This document shows, piece after piece, positions 47,208 to 59,391 of a stretch of DNA of 64,000 bases; position 1 is the stretch's first letter, and the number at the start of each line of letters is the position of its first letter. The notes under the pieces are model-generated. The model was not told the DNA's origin. It saw only the letters and a program-made list of their open reading frames with translations, and ran no database searches. Location of the stretch: positions 3,968,001 to 4,032,000 of the forward strand of contig OX579637.1 of NCBI GenBank assembly GCA_951230915.1. The letters run 5' to 3'. Source of the stretch: Antitrichia curtipendula. Lineage: Eukaryota; Streptophyta; Bryopsida; Hypnales; Leucodontaceae. Position numbers and translations under genes: made by a program.

Positions 47208-50200
47208 TGTTGCAACCAAAATTTTTGGTTTCTTCTTGTTTATCTAAAAAATGGAACGAAAACTAGCAATTAGGATCCGGATTCAGCTTAGAAGCAGGAG
47301 AAGACTAAAAACAAACAAGGATAATGAGGTAATGGAACAGTTGGATCTGATCCGGTCCATGTATTAGTACTCTGGAGCGGAATAGTATCCAAAAATGTCG
47401 AGGATCGGATTAGGGTTAGACCGGATTGATAAGGACCGGACCAGAAAAGGTCATGATGACTAGTCTGGGTCCTGAAACTATATAAGGGCTTGTCTTCCCA
47501 GTTTCACTCCTTTACTCCTCTCAAGTTTTGAACGCTTCCTCGCATAGTTGTGCGCCAGGACCGTTGTGTGTGAAGACTCCGACATGAATGTGTGAGTGTG
47601 CGAAAGACGGGAGTGCGTTAGAGTGTGCTGCACGGTTAGATTTCCATGCGCACGCCAGTTTGTGTGGTTTTCCGGTTGAGATCGGAGAGAGAAAGTGACG
47701 AACGGAACATGTGGCTAGGAGACAATGAGGTAGTATCAGAAAGGATCCATCCACAAGTAGTTTGTGTCCATGCCGCAGCTCCACAAGCATAGATCGAGGC
47801 CGTCTAGTTCCTCCGTAGCTCTGGTTAAACTCCGGAAGGTGATTCCGATCATCCCTTCCTAGGACAAGGAGAAGGAACAACTCATGGCGGACCTCGCCAC
47901 TATGGGATGCCCAGGATTGATAGATAAACCCTGGGGATTTAGAGAGGAACGGATGGTAAAAGAGATACTCGGGAAGTTGTCAAATCAGTTTGACAACACC
48001 ATCCGTGGGACTCCAGCCAACTGGACGGAAGAAATGTAGAGAGCGGTTTCCGGTTAGGGGGTCTTGGGATGGCAAGCCAGAAGGACGAGTTCATCCAGGG
48101 CAAGTTTTGGGGAGCAGTGAACCCGAAGGACGGATATGCAGTCGAGAATTGCGTAGACAACTGACATCGGAACCTTCTCCAGTTCTTGATTTCAATCCTC
48201 CACCCGGAGAAGCCGATGAGGGTAACGATAACCCTCGGCAATACCATTTTCGAAGCCCTGAGCGGGGACCGGAAAGAGGACTGGGCACGGATCCTGTTTG
48301 ATATGGTGTCCTAGCTCACTATAAGGATTAGAAGGAGTAGACCCACACCTTTGTGTCCCTATCTCTTCCACCTGTACCAACACAACCAACTCCTCACGGA
48401 TACGGAGGAGAAGGTATGGAGGGCTCAAGAAGTTCTCCTGAAGTACGGAGAGTCAAAAGTGGATGACGAAACCAAGGACGGATCCGGATCCGACCAAGAG
48501 ACGGAAGAAGAAGAAGAAGAAGAGCTTGCGAGGCCGGCAAATAAGCGGCAAAAGACGACACCTCCTCACAGAAGAGGAACGCTCATGGAGACAAGTCTGA
48601 TCCGGAGAAGGGACCAAAAATTGAGAAGTCGGTCTCCGAGAAAACGGATCCCAATGATCCGTTCGACCAGTTGATCGGCATCCTTTACAACGTGAGAGTA
48701 GATTGGGAGGTCAAGAAAAGAACCCTTTCCAAGATCGGGAAGCTGGTGGATGCGTCTCCGGATAGCGAGCTACCGACAAAGGTGGCGGATTGCATCACCA
48801 ATCCGGTTGAGATCTGGAAGCAGGAAGCAGAAATTTGCCGACTTCAGGAAGAGGTCGACATGTTGAAGGCGGAGATTTTCACCTTCAAGGAGGACATGGC
48901 CGCCACTTGGGAGATGGCGGAAGAGACGCAGAAGGTAGCGGGGGCGGTGAAGGCTACTTTCGAAGAAACTGGAACCGCCATTGTCAAGGCAAAGCTCTTT
49001 GACGAGAGAGTACTGGAGGAGAAAAAACTATCCGATTCCTGGATGGTTCAGATCCTGCCCGATGTTGCCGAGCAGGTGGAAGTGTTGATGGTCAAAGCGC
49101 GAGAGGCAGCAAATCGGATAGAGGAGTGCAGCCAGAAGTTGACCAGATCCATGAGAATCCACCTGTTGGATATCTCACTATCGGAGTCATTTTTGGATGG
49201 GACTGATTTGAAGGAAGGAAGGAATCAAACTCCCCAGTTGAAGAAGAACCAACCTATCCAGATCAGACAAATTAATCTAGATTCATCACCAGGGTCCGAT
49301 CTCCCGAATCCTCTAGCCGGGAGTGGAACAGAAACTTGACAAATGTCATCGAGCAATTGGGACCGGAGCCTAAGAGTCCTACGTTGGGGCGTGGGATTGT
49401 GTTGTAGGTAGGATATATTTTTGTAAGTGTAGGATAGGCGGGAACGGATCCGGACTTGTAATCTGGTCCGGTAGTATTAAGAAGGACCGGAAATCTGATC
49501 CAGGAAATGGTTGACTTTCTCAGGCACTTTTGCCTTTTTGTATTTTTGGAAGTTTTTCAATTGTATATAAGCCAGTCCCTATGTTAGGGACAGATTGTCT
49601 TCACTTTGCAATTTTCTTGTGTTATCTATTTGCTTTCTTATTGTGTGTCTCTTCCAAGTGTGTGGCAGGGTTGTATGGTGAGAAGTTAGGAAGGCGCGAG
49701 CGGATTTGTGAAGGATTTCTCCCTTTGGCATTTCAATTTTGATTCTAAGTACATGAGAGCGAGTAGGAAGGAGTTGGGAGTTAATTTAAGTTCCTCAGCA
49801 CATCTAGAGTTTTAGATGCTCGGTTAGAAAGCCGTTGTTAGGCTAGGCGGATAGGGAGGGATTCCTTAGTCGCGCTAGAACTCCTGGGTGGGAAATCCGG
49901 TTGAGTGTCCGATCTCCTGTGAGGTCTCACTATCCTAGTGGTAAACGAAAGAACTTTGATTGATGTTGGAATGGGCGTATTCACTTGTAATCACCTAGCT
50001 TCATACGGATAGGAAGTGGTGTCAAGGTTGCTATAGTATGAGAGGATCGTATGGGGGGTCTTTATGTGACCTGCAATCCGGATTGCTATATGGATTGCCG
50101 TGAAGGACCAAACTAGATTTGGGTTAGTTTAGGAGATTAGAAATTAGGATAGTGGGTCTTCAGCCACTATAAATTACGGAAGGTGTGGTGGCCTACCACT

Positions 50201-50599
50201 CTCAAAAGCAAGCGGCAACCCCTCTGATGGCTTAATAGAGGTAAAACCAAATCAGATAGGAGTGAGAATACTTGTTTGTTGTCTAGAGCGGATTGGTCGA
50301 GACGAATACTAGGATTGGAAGTGGTAAGATCCTGGGGTGGTTTTGAGTTTAAGTACTAGATAACTAGTTGGAACTGGAAGATGGAGGAAATCCGGTCTAC
50401 AGTTTTCTTGGTGTTTTTATGTTTCCGGTTCTAGAAAAATGACCGGAAAGTAGGATTTGGAGACTGACTAGGTTTAATTGCTTAATAAGGCTAGATACTT
50501 CACAGGATCTTGTGGGTTCAATCTTTAGAGTCATTAAGTTATACTCTAGAGTAATTTTTGTGAATATAATGGGGAATTTATCTACCCTGTGATGCGACA
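47208..50599 (+). mobile_element. Family T element, copy d (3,392 bp), inserted in the Helitron
   Basis: Starts TGTTGCAACCAAAATTTT and ends GTGATGCGACA. Flanks are CATCG (47203-47207) and CATTG (50600-50604), a 5-bp duplication with one change. Removing the copy and one flank joins the Helitron frame: ..SSQLNN, stop, MAM from the right side runs into MVDTYGLP on the left side through a shared Met/Val junction. The copy is more diverged than b and c and has a TATA-like CTATATAAGG at 47478 and a second TATATAAG at about 49565. Confidence 0.8.
47790..49339 (+). pseudogene. Family T long ORF, copy d, broken
   Basis: The N-terminal part (SSVALVKLRKVIPIIPS, a TAG, then DKEKEQLMADLATMGCPGLI..) matches copies a1 and a2. 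It reads to a TAG after TEEM near 48037. Further conserved words appear in shifted frames (CPYLFHLYQHNQLL at 48351). From 48351 to 48674 an acidic and basic linker is open. From 48671 to 49339 a frame of 222 codons carries the long coiled coil and ends SDLPNPLAGSGTET. Several stops and shifts separate the pieces. Confidence 0.65.
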
Positions 50600-50604
50600 C
50601 ATTG

Positions 50605-51560
50605 CCATTTAATTATTCAATTGACTACTATGCCAACTAGGCGAGCCTGTAAGTGTCTCGAGTAATTTGTACTTCCCAATTTGTCTTATAATCTCTTCCT
50701 GAGACCTTGTTGGATTCTTTACTCGAAGCACTTGATAATCCTTTTTCAAACACATTTGGCTAGTTGCATTAATCAATGCCAAAGCTTGCCTTAAGTCATA
50801 CATTAGTAACACGTATGGCTTATAGAGAGTGAATGGTGAGAACAAGCAATTCATCCTATACCTCAAAATAATACTTTTGAATCAAAAATTTGCCATCACA
50901 AGCCCCGTTTCCATTTGGAAAGAGGAAAGGAAACAATGCTAATTCTAAAGTATTGTTGCTACTAACTCCTTGCATACCTTTCTTGTTTACTGCTAGCAAT
51001 GAGGACCGTCTCTGTCCTCTATCTTTTACACTTCCTACTACGTAAAAATCTTTAGAAACATTTCCTTAACCAAGACTCCTCACATTCAAGAATAAAGATA
51101 GGTTTTCAATGCTTGAGCCATCCTTTGCATTACAACAAGACTTACTACCAATGTCATGCATGTCTAATATCGTTTGTATAACATCTCGTGACAATACACA
51201 TATGATGGTACTTCTATTGTTTGAACTCTCAAAGTTTGTTATATACTTATTAAGCCAAGGATTACCACTATTAGCTTCTATGATTGGTTGCAAGTCATCA
51301 AGTAACCCCTCAAAAAAATCCATTTCCTCCATAGATTCGTCAATAGATACTAATGGACTATTGAATAAGCTAAAGTCTTCAATTTGTCCACTTATAAAAA
51401 CATATTTATTCTATTCTAATTGTAGCAATATGTCCAAAAATGAGAATAATTGTACTTTTAGAGGGTGCAACTTCAAGATGGATGCCATGTATTCTGAGTT
51501 ATGCATTACTACATATGCGTTCTCCTTCTCATACCTCAAATTCTCATTTTTGAAAATATA
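50605..51560 (-). pseudogene. Helitron protein N-terminal region, broken
   Basis: The minus strand contains ELALFPFLFPNGNGACDGKF near 50970-50910, then after a frame change RMNCLFSPFTLYKPYVLLMYDLRQ.. ending GSPSWHSSQLNN at about 50612. LFPNG.G, the RL..FSPF..Y segment and the GSPSW..QL end are the usual order before the Rep domain in Helitron proteins. Upstream the frame (51332-51066) carries MEEMDFFEGLLDDLQP without a known match. Stops at several places show decay. Confidence 0.65.
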
Positions 51561-52059
51561 AATGAAAATTTGTTATTAAAACAAGTGCTCAAAAGCACTA
51601 GCACTTTCCCATTTATGATCACATGGTTGAAAGCACAATTTTAAATGATCCATTTCTACAATACTTGTTGTAGTTGTTTTTACTCTTTCACCATTTTTAT
51701 AAAAAAATTTATATATTCAATAGAATAAACTATTGACTTTATAGAGAGTCTCTTGCAATAATAATGAATGATTGCTTTCAATTTTACTTTTATTTTTATT
51801 TTTACATTCAAGACAATTTCATCTATCTTTAGGTCAAAAACAAAACTACAATCTCGCCTTTATTTTATTATTTTACTTTTTTTTTTCTTTACTTTAGTTT
51901 TAACTTTAATTTTTCCTATTCTTTTTGTATTTAAATAAAAGTTATGCAAAAGAATCCAAGTAAGTGTAGCACATAAGAGCATATTTTAAAGTCTCACCAA
52001 AAATTACTTACAATACCACAATATACTTACAAATAGTATACGTTATATAATTGACAATC
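51561..52059. other. Very AT-rich spacer
   Basis: Long T- and A-runs, no frame. It separates the minus-strand Helitron part from the plus-strand GIY-YIG gene and would hold a divergent promoter if both belong to one element. Confidence 0.35.
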
Positions 52060-52398
52060 ATGGACATGCCTAGAGATATATTTGTTTACAAGATCATTTG
52101 CACAAAATCATCGCGAATTTATGTTGGCCAATCTATAGACCCCAAAAGACGATACAAACAACATAAAGCAAAAACCCCATCTCGTATGAAGTCTGACGTT
52201 AAGAAATATGAACCATTTGAAGACTTCTTTAAAATGGATGTTCTATATAAATCTATGAATAGAGATGAATGTGATACACTTGAATTAGATACAATAACGG
52301 CACTCCAAACTTTAAGAAAAAATGGCTATAACATAACAAAGGATAATCCTTGCAAAGATTCTAAATTTACATATTTACGATCAAAGGGCATTATTTAG
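52060..52398 (+). CDS. GIY-YIG family endonuclease domain protein (112 aa)
   Basis: Starts at ATG 52060. The N-terminus has FVYKIICTKSSRIYVGQS, where VYKI and IYVGQS take the places of the GIY and YIG strands, followed by DPKRRYKQH with the conserved Arg and His, and further on a Glu-containing helix (DECDTLELDTITAL) that fits the metal-binding Glu. The frame is intact and of normal length for a single GIY-YIG domain. Such small nucleases occur in phage-like and virus-like elements, in Penelope-type retroelements and as homing-type genes; no reverse transcriptase is seen beside it. The domain assignment is firm by motif; the role is unknown. Confidence 0.75.
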   Translation: MDMPRDIFVYKIICTKSSRIYVGQSIDPKRRYKQHKAKTPSRMKSDVKKYEPFEDFFKMDVLYKSMNRDECDTLELDTITALQTLRKNGYNITKDNPCKDSKFTYLRSKGII

Positions 52399-52822
52399 AT
52401 ATTCAATAAAGTAATGTTTTAGTGTACCTTTTTTCATACCAATTCATAGCTTTTTTCATTGGATAATTTCTTCCGTTTTGGGACAATTATAATTTTTGAT
52501 GTGATTTTTTACCTATATTTTATTGAAATTAGAGTATTCTTTGAAATATTAAATATCAAAAATATTCTATTTATTTTTTATTTTAAATTTATATTTACTT
52601 TTATTTTTTACTTTTATTTTAAATTTGTTTTACAACCTCTCCAATATAAATACTTCAACTTCTATTCTCTTCAAATATATTTTCTTTCTTTTTTCTTTTG
52701 TGTTTTCCTACTTTTGTGTCAACTTCTAATTCCATCGAATACTATTTTTTTTCTACTTTACTAATCTAATTATTTTCTGAAACCACCTTTTTCAAAGTTC
52801 ACCGTAAACTTCGTTTTCCCAG
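52399..52822. other. Very AT-rich spacer
   Basis: T-rich on the plus strand. A frame at 52459-52764 is Phe/Tyr/Ile-rich and reflects base composition. It ends about 60 bp before the next ORF and could hold its promoter. Confidence 0.35.
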
Positions 52823-53296
52823 ATGGCTCCATCTCAAAAAAAAGATTTATCGGCGTTATTGGCTAAGTTGAAGGAAAAACATGGCATCCACTCTAGTGAA
52901 TTATCAAATTTGTCAAAGAACTTTTTTTCAAGTACAAAGCAAAAAGTTTTATTAGACTATGTTGGATGCAAATATTTTGTAAAACCTCCGGATTTTCAAA
53001 ATACCAAGCTAGTTCAACAACACGTTTTGGAGTGGGTCGATAAAAAGAAATCTTTCTCTAATAGATTTGAAATTGATCCATGCTCTGGCCACTGCAAACT
53101 CCTATTCGATGTTTATGACATCCAATATGCTACTCTAGAGAGTTCGTTAATAAGGTCAACAACAAGAAAAATGTTGAAGCCAGTCATTCTTGGTGAATTA
53201 TCATCTTTTCAAGCATATAATTTCAAAATCATTTACAACTTGGATGATGATGATTGGAAGGATCTATCATTTGACCAGGCACAAATTCTAATTTAA
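52823..53296 (+). CDS. Unknown ORF, 157 aa
   Basis: Starts at ATG 52823 (MAPSQKKDLSALLAKLKEKH), is rich in Lys and Ser and ends at a TAA at 53294. The same frame continues past the stop to 53403 (EMQKSILPPTIQDTIPSIV..), so an original protein of about 193 residues is possible. The start has the look of a short amphipathic, basic helix. No family was recognised. It follows the GIY-YIG gene on the same strand and may belong to the same mobile element. Confidence 0.4.
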   Translation: MAPSQKKDLSALLAKLKEKHGIHSSELSNLSKNFFSSTKQKVLLDYVGCKYFVKPPDFQNTKLVQQHVLEWVDKKKSFSNRFEIDPCSGHCKLLFDVYDIQYATLESSLIRSTTRKMLKPVILGELSSFQAYNFKIIYNLDDDDWKDLSFDQAQILI

Positions 53297-53403
53297 GAGA
53301 TGCAGAAATCAATTTTGCCACCTACTATACAAGACACAATTCCTTCCATTGTCACATCAACCTCTACCCAACAAGAAGACGAAGTGCAAGAGTCTCAACC
53401 TTG

Positions 53404-53870
53404 ACCCAAACGATCTAGATATTTGGTTTAAAAGTTTAAAGCTCAGGTGCAGTCTGTTCCTGTGTTCTGAAGATCTCTAAAGTTTCTTAATCCACTTGAG
53501 CTTCCTATCAGAGTTAGTTGTAGAACCTAAGCTTAATGGAAATGTTTTACATCAAAATGATAGGGCCAGTAAGGTTATGGCCTTCAATCTGATTGATCAT
53601 TTGGTCAAACTTTTAATTAAATCATTATGCAAGCTTACTGCCGATCTTTTTTGCCACCAAATTAACTCCTCTACATTATGTGTATGCTTCAATTTTGCAA
53701 TTTGTATTTCATCTGTTTTATACATATTGTAAAGGTATTTATATTGTAGAACCAATATAGCTATTTTCAATGTTGTAGAGATAACAATTATTCATAAAAA
53801 CAATTAATCTCCATAATAGATTCAATACAGTAGGTGATTCTCTAGGGCCCACACGTCTTGTTTTTTTTCT
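53404..53870. other. AT-rich, no gene recognised
   Basis: The short frame 53496-53732 has no supporting features. Confidence 0.3.
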
Positions 53871-55284
53871 AAAGACGTGGTTGCAAGGCCCACCCATTTG
53901 GTGGAATTGGCCGCTTAATCGACCCACTTCCCCCCCCCAAAAAAAACCCCGCTGTTATCCAGAGTCGATTTCTCACACAGGGGACGGGGGCGTGTGTGGA
54001 GGGGAGACGGCCTTCAAGAAACATCGACTTTTCACTTCTGTTGTGCTGCAGGATTGTACCATTTGGTCTTGTTGTGGATTGGTGATTTCTCGTGCTCCTA
54101 CTCAGTGTGCGTCTGTCGTCGGTCTTTGTGGATTGCTTCTTTCAGCTTCGGGCGTTGGCTCCGAGGTTTGTCTTTGAGTCCCCAAATATCTTAACTCCAT
54201 AACCTGTTTGTCTGCTGTTTGTGCGAGTGTAGAAAGAAGTTTTGCATATGACTTTGTGAGACTTAGTACATTAGAGGACGATGCTGTTCTTTGCTCGACC
54301 TCTTGGAAACTGTATTCTGATAAGGTCTGAATTGTGATGGGAGATTTGTGTCCTTGATCTTACCTTTGAGAATCGTTTTGATTGTATTGTGGAGTGAGTG
54401 TAATTTGCTTTTGGAAGTTCAGGGTTGTCTTTTCTACGCTAATGGTTGACTACGACACGCGGGTATTTTGTGGTTAGGTTTTCTGGGGAATAGGTGAAAT
54501 ATATTTGCGTATAATTATGTGGCAGGGATTCTAATTGCCTGGAAAGTGGTATTAGCTGAGTTATTAAGGCCATTCTTGTGCCATTGGGCGTTTTGATTAT
54601 ACTAATCAATCAAAATCATTACACCGAATTATTGTTTAATGCAGCCCTTATTTGCGTTTCTTGAAAATTGGCCTAAGAAACGCAGTTTATCTCATATTTT
54701 AAGGAAATTTTTAGGGTTTATCTTATACTTGAGGACGGACTTCGCATATCTAACTACTTAAAACGTTAAATTGTGTGATAGTTTTTAAGTCTGCTAGTGC
54801 GATGTGAAACCAGGTTTGCGTGAAGCGTCTTGACTATTTGTTGACGGCGCTACGAAAGCCAACTTTTTCTCTTCCTACCTCCACTATTTTCATAGACCCG
54901 TCCCAGTGAGGTTGCTTTCACCGTGACTGGAAATTTGACGAGATGCTTCGTCAACGAAAGACTCCTTGATTTTCGCATCATGCTCTTTCTAAGCTGGTCG
55001 GGATATTGTTTGGTGGTTTAGGGTTCCTACATGGGGCTTTGTCTGAGTCATGTAGAAGTATCACGGTATTTCAGAGTATGGTGGCTAAATTGGAAGCCAT
55101 GTGTTCCCATGCGAGAGGCAGGGATTAGATTAAGACAAGAAGTGGCGCAAGACAGTTCTGATTATATCATCAAGTAAAAAAGGACACTGTACTTAGGTCT
55201 CATGTAAGTTTCAATGACTGCTGCAGACGGTTAATCATCTGAAAGTGGTACACTCTGCGATTGGAGAGCCGTTTTTCGAGCTCT
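53871..55284 (+). promoter_or_regulatory. Probable 5' region of the RbcX-like gene
   Basis: Base composition becomes more GC-rich from about 53960. The sequence lacks a long frame but has several good donor and acceptor sites (for example TTGTGCTGCAG near 54050). A 5' untranslated exon and intron are plausible and not proven. No clear TATA box was identified. Confidence 0.35.
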
Positions 55285-56647
55285 ATGGTAGGACCAAGCA
55301 TGTCAGGCGCGGTGGCAGCTATTACTCTTTCTCCGCCTCCGTGTAGATACTCAAGCTCAGAAAATACGGCTGCTGGAGCAGTCCTTGCCAGAAGCAGACA
55401 AGGTCATTCACGTTCCCAGAAGCAGAGGAAGAGCAGCAAGCAGGTGCATTTGTACAGCAAAATGACACAGGCATGGCAGGACTCGCGACTAAATGCACGG
55501 ATTCTGGCCCATATGATTCCATGCTCTACTAGTGGTCATTATGCACCCATTGTCGTGGATGACCTTGGTGGCCAGTACGAGGATACGTTTGATGATGTCC
55601 AGAAAGTACGTATGCTCTGGTGTCTGAATTCTGACTTTATTTCTCTTGGTGCTCAGATTTCAGTTTTGCATAGGAAGAATCGATACAGGTACAGTCTTTG
55701 ACTAGTTTATGTCCCCGAGGTTTAGAATCAAACATGTATTGATTGCGGCCAGTTGATGTTCAGCACTTGCTAGATTACTTCACGTTCAAAGCCGTCAAAA
55801 CGGTTCTTGCTCAGCTCTCTGAGATGAACCCACCGGAGTACGCCTGGTTTTATAAGTAAGCAATACTGCATCTCTACATCCTTTGATTCTTTGAAGTCGA
55901 TATAGTTTTGTTTTGTTTTCATTTTAGTTCATTAGATCTTATAATAATCTCCATTCGCCTTCGCATCAGGTAATGTTGAAAGACTGAACTTAGACCTGCG
56001 CTCGCCGAAATTTGATAGCATTTTGGATCGAACTCCTGACTTCTGTGTGCGGCCTCGCAGTTTTGTAGTTCACAACAAGCCTCAAGATAGTAAACTCTTT
56101 ATCCGAATATTAGTGAAGGTACTTACTGCCTGCTTCCTTTTCTTTAGATTGATAATTAATTTAGAGATAGTTCCATGCGACCTCTGTGATTGACCAATCA
56201 AACGGGTATTCAATATCAGGTGCTTCTGGGAAATCTCTTTTGTTCTGTAACAAGTTGGTGGAATTTTTTGTAACAGGAAAAGCAGGAACTGGGTGAAAGG
56301 GTGATGGTGACTCGGTTACACCTCTTTAACAAATGGGTCAAGGTTATCCTTTCTTGTGAATTGCTGTGGGTAGAATCAATGAAATACTGTAGTAATTTGG
56401 CATGTAATGACGTTTTTCTACTTTGTGAGCGTCGAATACTTTCGGGCTGTTAATATTCGATTAATGATTGCAGCAGGCTCACGTGTGAAGGTGGCTTTTT
56501 TTGTGCCAGAAATACAATCACGTGCACATGCAGAAGGCGATATCAGACCAAAACTTGGAGCTCTTGCGGGAGAGACTAATTCAAACGGTGAAGCTGACTT
56601 CAGATGGTGACAACATTGATAGACCTCCGTTGCAAGGAATAGACTAA
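55285..56647 (+). CDS. RbcX-like chaperone-fold protein, probably plastid-targeted (five exons, 224 aa)
   Basis: Exons 55285-55605, 55764-55855, 56061-56118, 56277-56342 and 56510-56647; all introns are GT..AG and phases agree, total 675 nt with stop. The first about 60 residues are Ser/Ala/Arg-rich, like a chloroplast transit peptide. The rest reads DYFTFKAVKTVLAQLSEMNP, then FVVHNKPQDSKLFIRI, KEKQELGERVMVTRLHLFNK and KAISDQNLELLRERL. The spacing of AV..QLSE.NP, the KEL..R....R.HL helix and the N....RERL end follow the pattern of RbcX, the small Rubisco-assembly chaperone. It differs from the two standard plant RbcX types, so an RbcX-like protein of other function is possible. ATG 55285 is the first Met in frame; MSGAV at 55300 is an alternative. 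Confidence 0.7.
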
Positions 56648-59209
56648 AGTTCACTTCGCTAAGGTAATAATCAACCCTTACTGAATGTTGATCCTACTTT
56701 TGGATGGAAAATGAACTAGCAGAGTACTAAAAATGGTGAGTAATAGGACAGCAATTTGGTGGAGTTGGGGAACAGTTGGGGAACAGTATATTGGGTAATG
56801 AATGGGCCCATGTAAGGTAAGTTGGAGGTGGCGAATTTTTCATGGTACACTTCTTGGTAAAGTTTCATTTCAGTTAACATTTTGCGGGCTGCCTTTTGAT
56901 ATTATGAATGTCTTTTCTACAAACATGCACAAGGTGGATTTTGTGTTCTTCGGTTTACTTATACTTCTTACGGACTTCAACTTTTATTTATTTATTTGAT
57001 TGTGCCTCCAAAATTAGCGGAACCACTTGCAGTTTGCTACAAAAGCATTTGCCAGTGCAGGAATTGTTCATCATTTTCTCTTTCTGCTGCATGCGTGCCT
57101 CATAAATCAAAGGTTGGTTTTAGGTGTAGTTACCTTAGTGATCTTTCACTACAGAAGGTGACCATCTCAAGTGTGATTTGACATATACTTATGAAGACAG
57201 GTGTTGCGAGGTCACGATAATCATAATGTGACATTCAATGCTGAACTTACTAAGCTGTACTTTTTGTTAAATGGATCATTTGTGGCGTATTTAGGGTTGG
57301 GGTTCCTGTTTACCCGCAGTTGTGGATGTGGATGTAAATCTTTCGTCTCTCCTCGCATACTCTATTACTTGTCCTCTTGGCTTGGTCATATTGGTGTAGA
57401 TGCATAAGCCGAGGACGAGGACATCAGGCTTAGAGTACGATCGTTTTCTTCCTTGCCTGACCATTTATCCCCTGTTGGACTGGCCTTATGACTAAGTAGT
57501 CCTAACATAATTTTGAATTCCAATTAGTCTAAAATTTTGAAAACGTTGCAGTTCTCTACTTGAATTTCTGTACCAAAGAATATGTATTAATACCGTATTA
57601 GGGTATTCTGGAACCCTGAAAGGACGGGCCTTTTGACTGCAGATTTGTACTTCAAAATCCTTTCATTTAGTATGTGTTTATTTTTGACAATTTATGAGTA
57701 AAGTTTTATGTTTCTTATTCTTCAGAGATGATTCACAAGCCGTTTGGAATTAAATTTCAGATTTTTAGTGAAAAATCGAAATTATTGTGAATGTCAGGCA
57801 AATACAAACCATTTTCTAAAAATCTGAATTTTCATTGAACATTTTGATTGTAACAAAAATGTTCAATTTCAGATATTTCAAATTTTGAGTGTAGGAAATT
57901 ACTCTTCGTTTCATTTCGTTTCATACGTTCATTTCATTAGTTGGGTTTTAATTCAAAAATGATAATTTTCATGAATGAATCCACATCAAGAGCATGCAGT
58001 TTGAATATTCTTAAATACATTGTATGGCGATATGTAGGTTTAGTATCTGTTTGTGAAGAAATGCCGAAATATTACTATGAGAAAAGAATCAACCAACATT
58101 CTCAAAAAATGAGTCTATGCACCTCTCATTAAAAGAGTTAGATGAGAAATTGCATTTGTTCATCTAGTAGATTCTCACAATATACAATCTGGGGTTTCCA
58201 AATATACTTGTCCCATAAATTTGAAATTGGCTCTCTATAACTTAATGGACAATAGTTGAAGCTAGTGCAAACATCATGAAACAACAAAATTTGTAGATAA
58301 CATGTTCCATAGACCATATAGCAATTTGATCCTTGCATAGTGAATTGAAATGCAACCTCTCACCAACCCAAGGCAAAGAATTCAACCTACAACTAAATAG
58401 AAATTACTATTTACAAATCTTTTGTTAATCTAGCCAATTTTAGAAATCTTTGGATTTTTCGGGATGGAGGGAATAATTCATTGTTTGATACTTGATTGTT
58501 ATAACATTGGAAGGTTCAATTCAAAAAGATGGATTGAAAATGATTTAATCAAATTTTTCTTTATAATTATGGATAAAATGGATAGATATTCTTTTCATTG
58601 AAATTTCAAATTTCAAGTTTCTCTAAATTTTTGAATAATATGTGAAAAAATTCATTTCACATATAAAACATGCTTAGAATTAAATCCCAAGAGGTCTAAG
58701 ATGTCTAATTTGTGCTTCATGTTCTTTTGAGCTAGTTTGATAAAGTCATTTATAAACCTACTTTTGTTCAATTTGATTTATTCTTTGACCTAGGCATGTC
58801 ATGCATTTCATTGTTTCTCATGACATAAAATACGGCTTCATCTAAAACATATCTTTTACAATATAATCAATTGAACTAGTCTTTTTCAAACTTGAAATCC
58901 TTGACTCTTGGAGATTAAAAGTGTGGTGGGGATTGTAGTTGTCCTACTATACAAGTTCTAGCTTGGTTTAGATTAGGAAGTAGAGAAGATAATAACCATT
59001 TTCATTGGTCGAGACAATATTTTGTCTTATGAGCATTTACATTGGATGGATTGCAATTGCCCTTTGGAATGAAGGCCATATTGTTACTTACTCTCGTCAA
59101 AATTGATGATGAAGGTATATTTATAGTGGACAAGTTTAGGATCATGCTAGAAAGTGATTCTATACTTGTCTAGTAGACAAAAGATTTTTTTTTCACTTCC
59201 CATGTATTT
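56648..59209. other. Intergenic, no gene recognised
   Basis: 56650-57480 may hold the 3' untranslated region of the RbcX-like gene. 57500-59200 is AT-rich. Around 59040-59080 the plus strand reads LQLPFGMK, which recalls a retroelement reverse-transcriptase motif, but nothing around it supports this. Confidence 0.35.
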
Positions 59210-59391
59210 ATTATAAATAATGATATGGAGGTACTAAATATAATTTCACTAGATGTCTAATACTAATTTGTATGGAATTAGTACAACATGGCAATCAAAT
59301 TCTTGGTAGAATTCATCAACTTTATAATGTGTTAACAACAGCTCATGCTTTTATGATGATCTCCTTTATGGTTATGCCTTTGATGCTAGCG
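59210..59391 (+). pseudogene. cox1: Nuclear copy of mitochondrial cox1, 5' fragment
   Basis: From 59270 the plus strand reads [13 protein letters not shown], then [20 protein letters not shown], ending near VMPLM at 59385. This is the conserved stretch of cytochrome c oxidase subunit I shortly after its N-terminus. Just before it, LILIC corresponds to VLIR, and weaker matches reach back to about 59210. It carries replacements and is only about 60 codons long, so it is a dead nuclear mitochondrial insertion. Confidence 0.85.

Noticed and set aside
59040..59085. Reverse-transcriptase motif (LQLPFGMK)
   Set aside because: Only eight residues match and nothing up- or downstream supports a retroelement frame.
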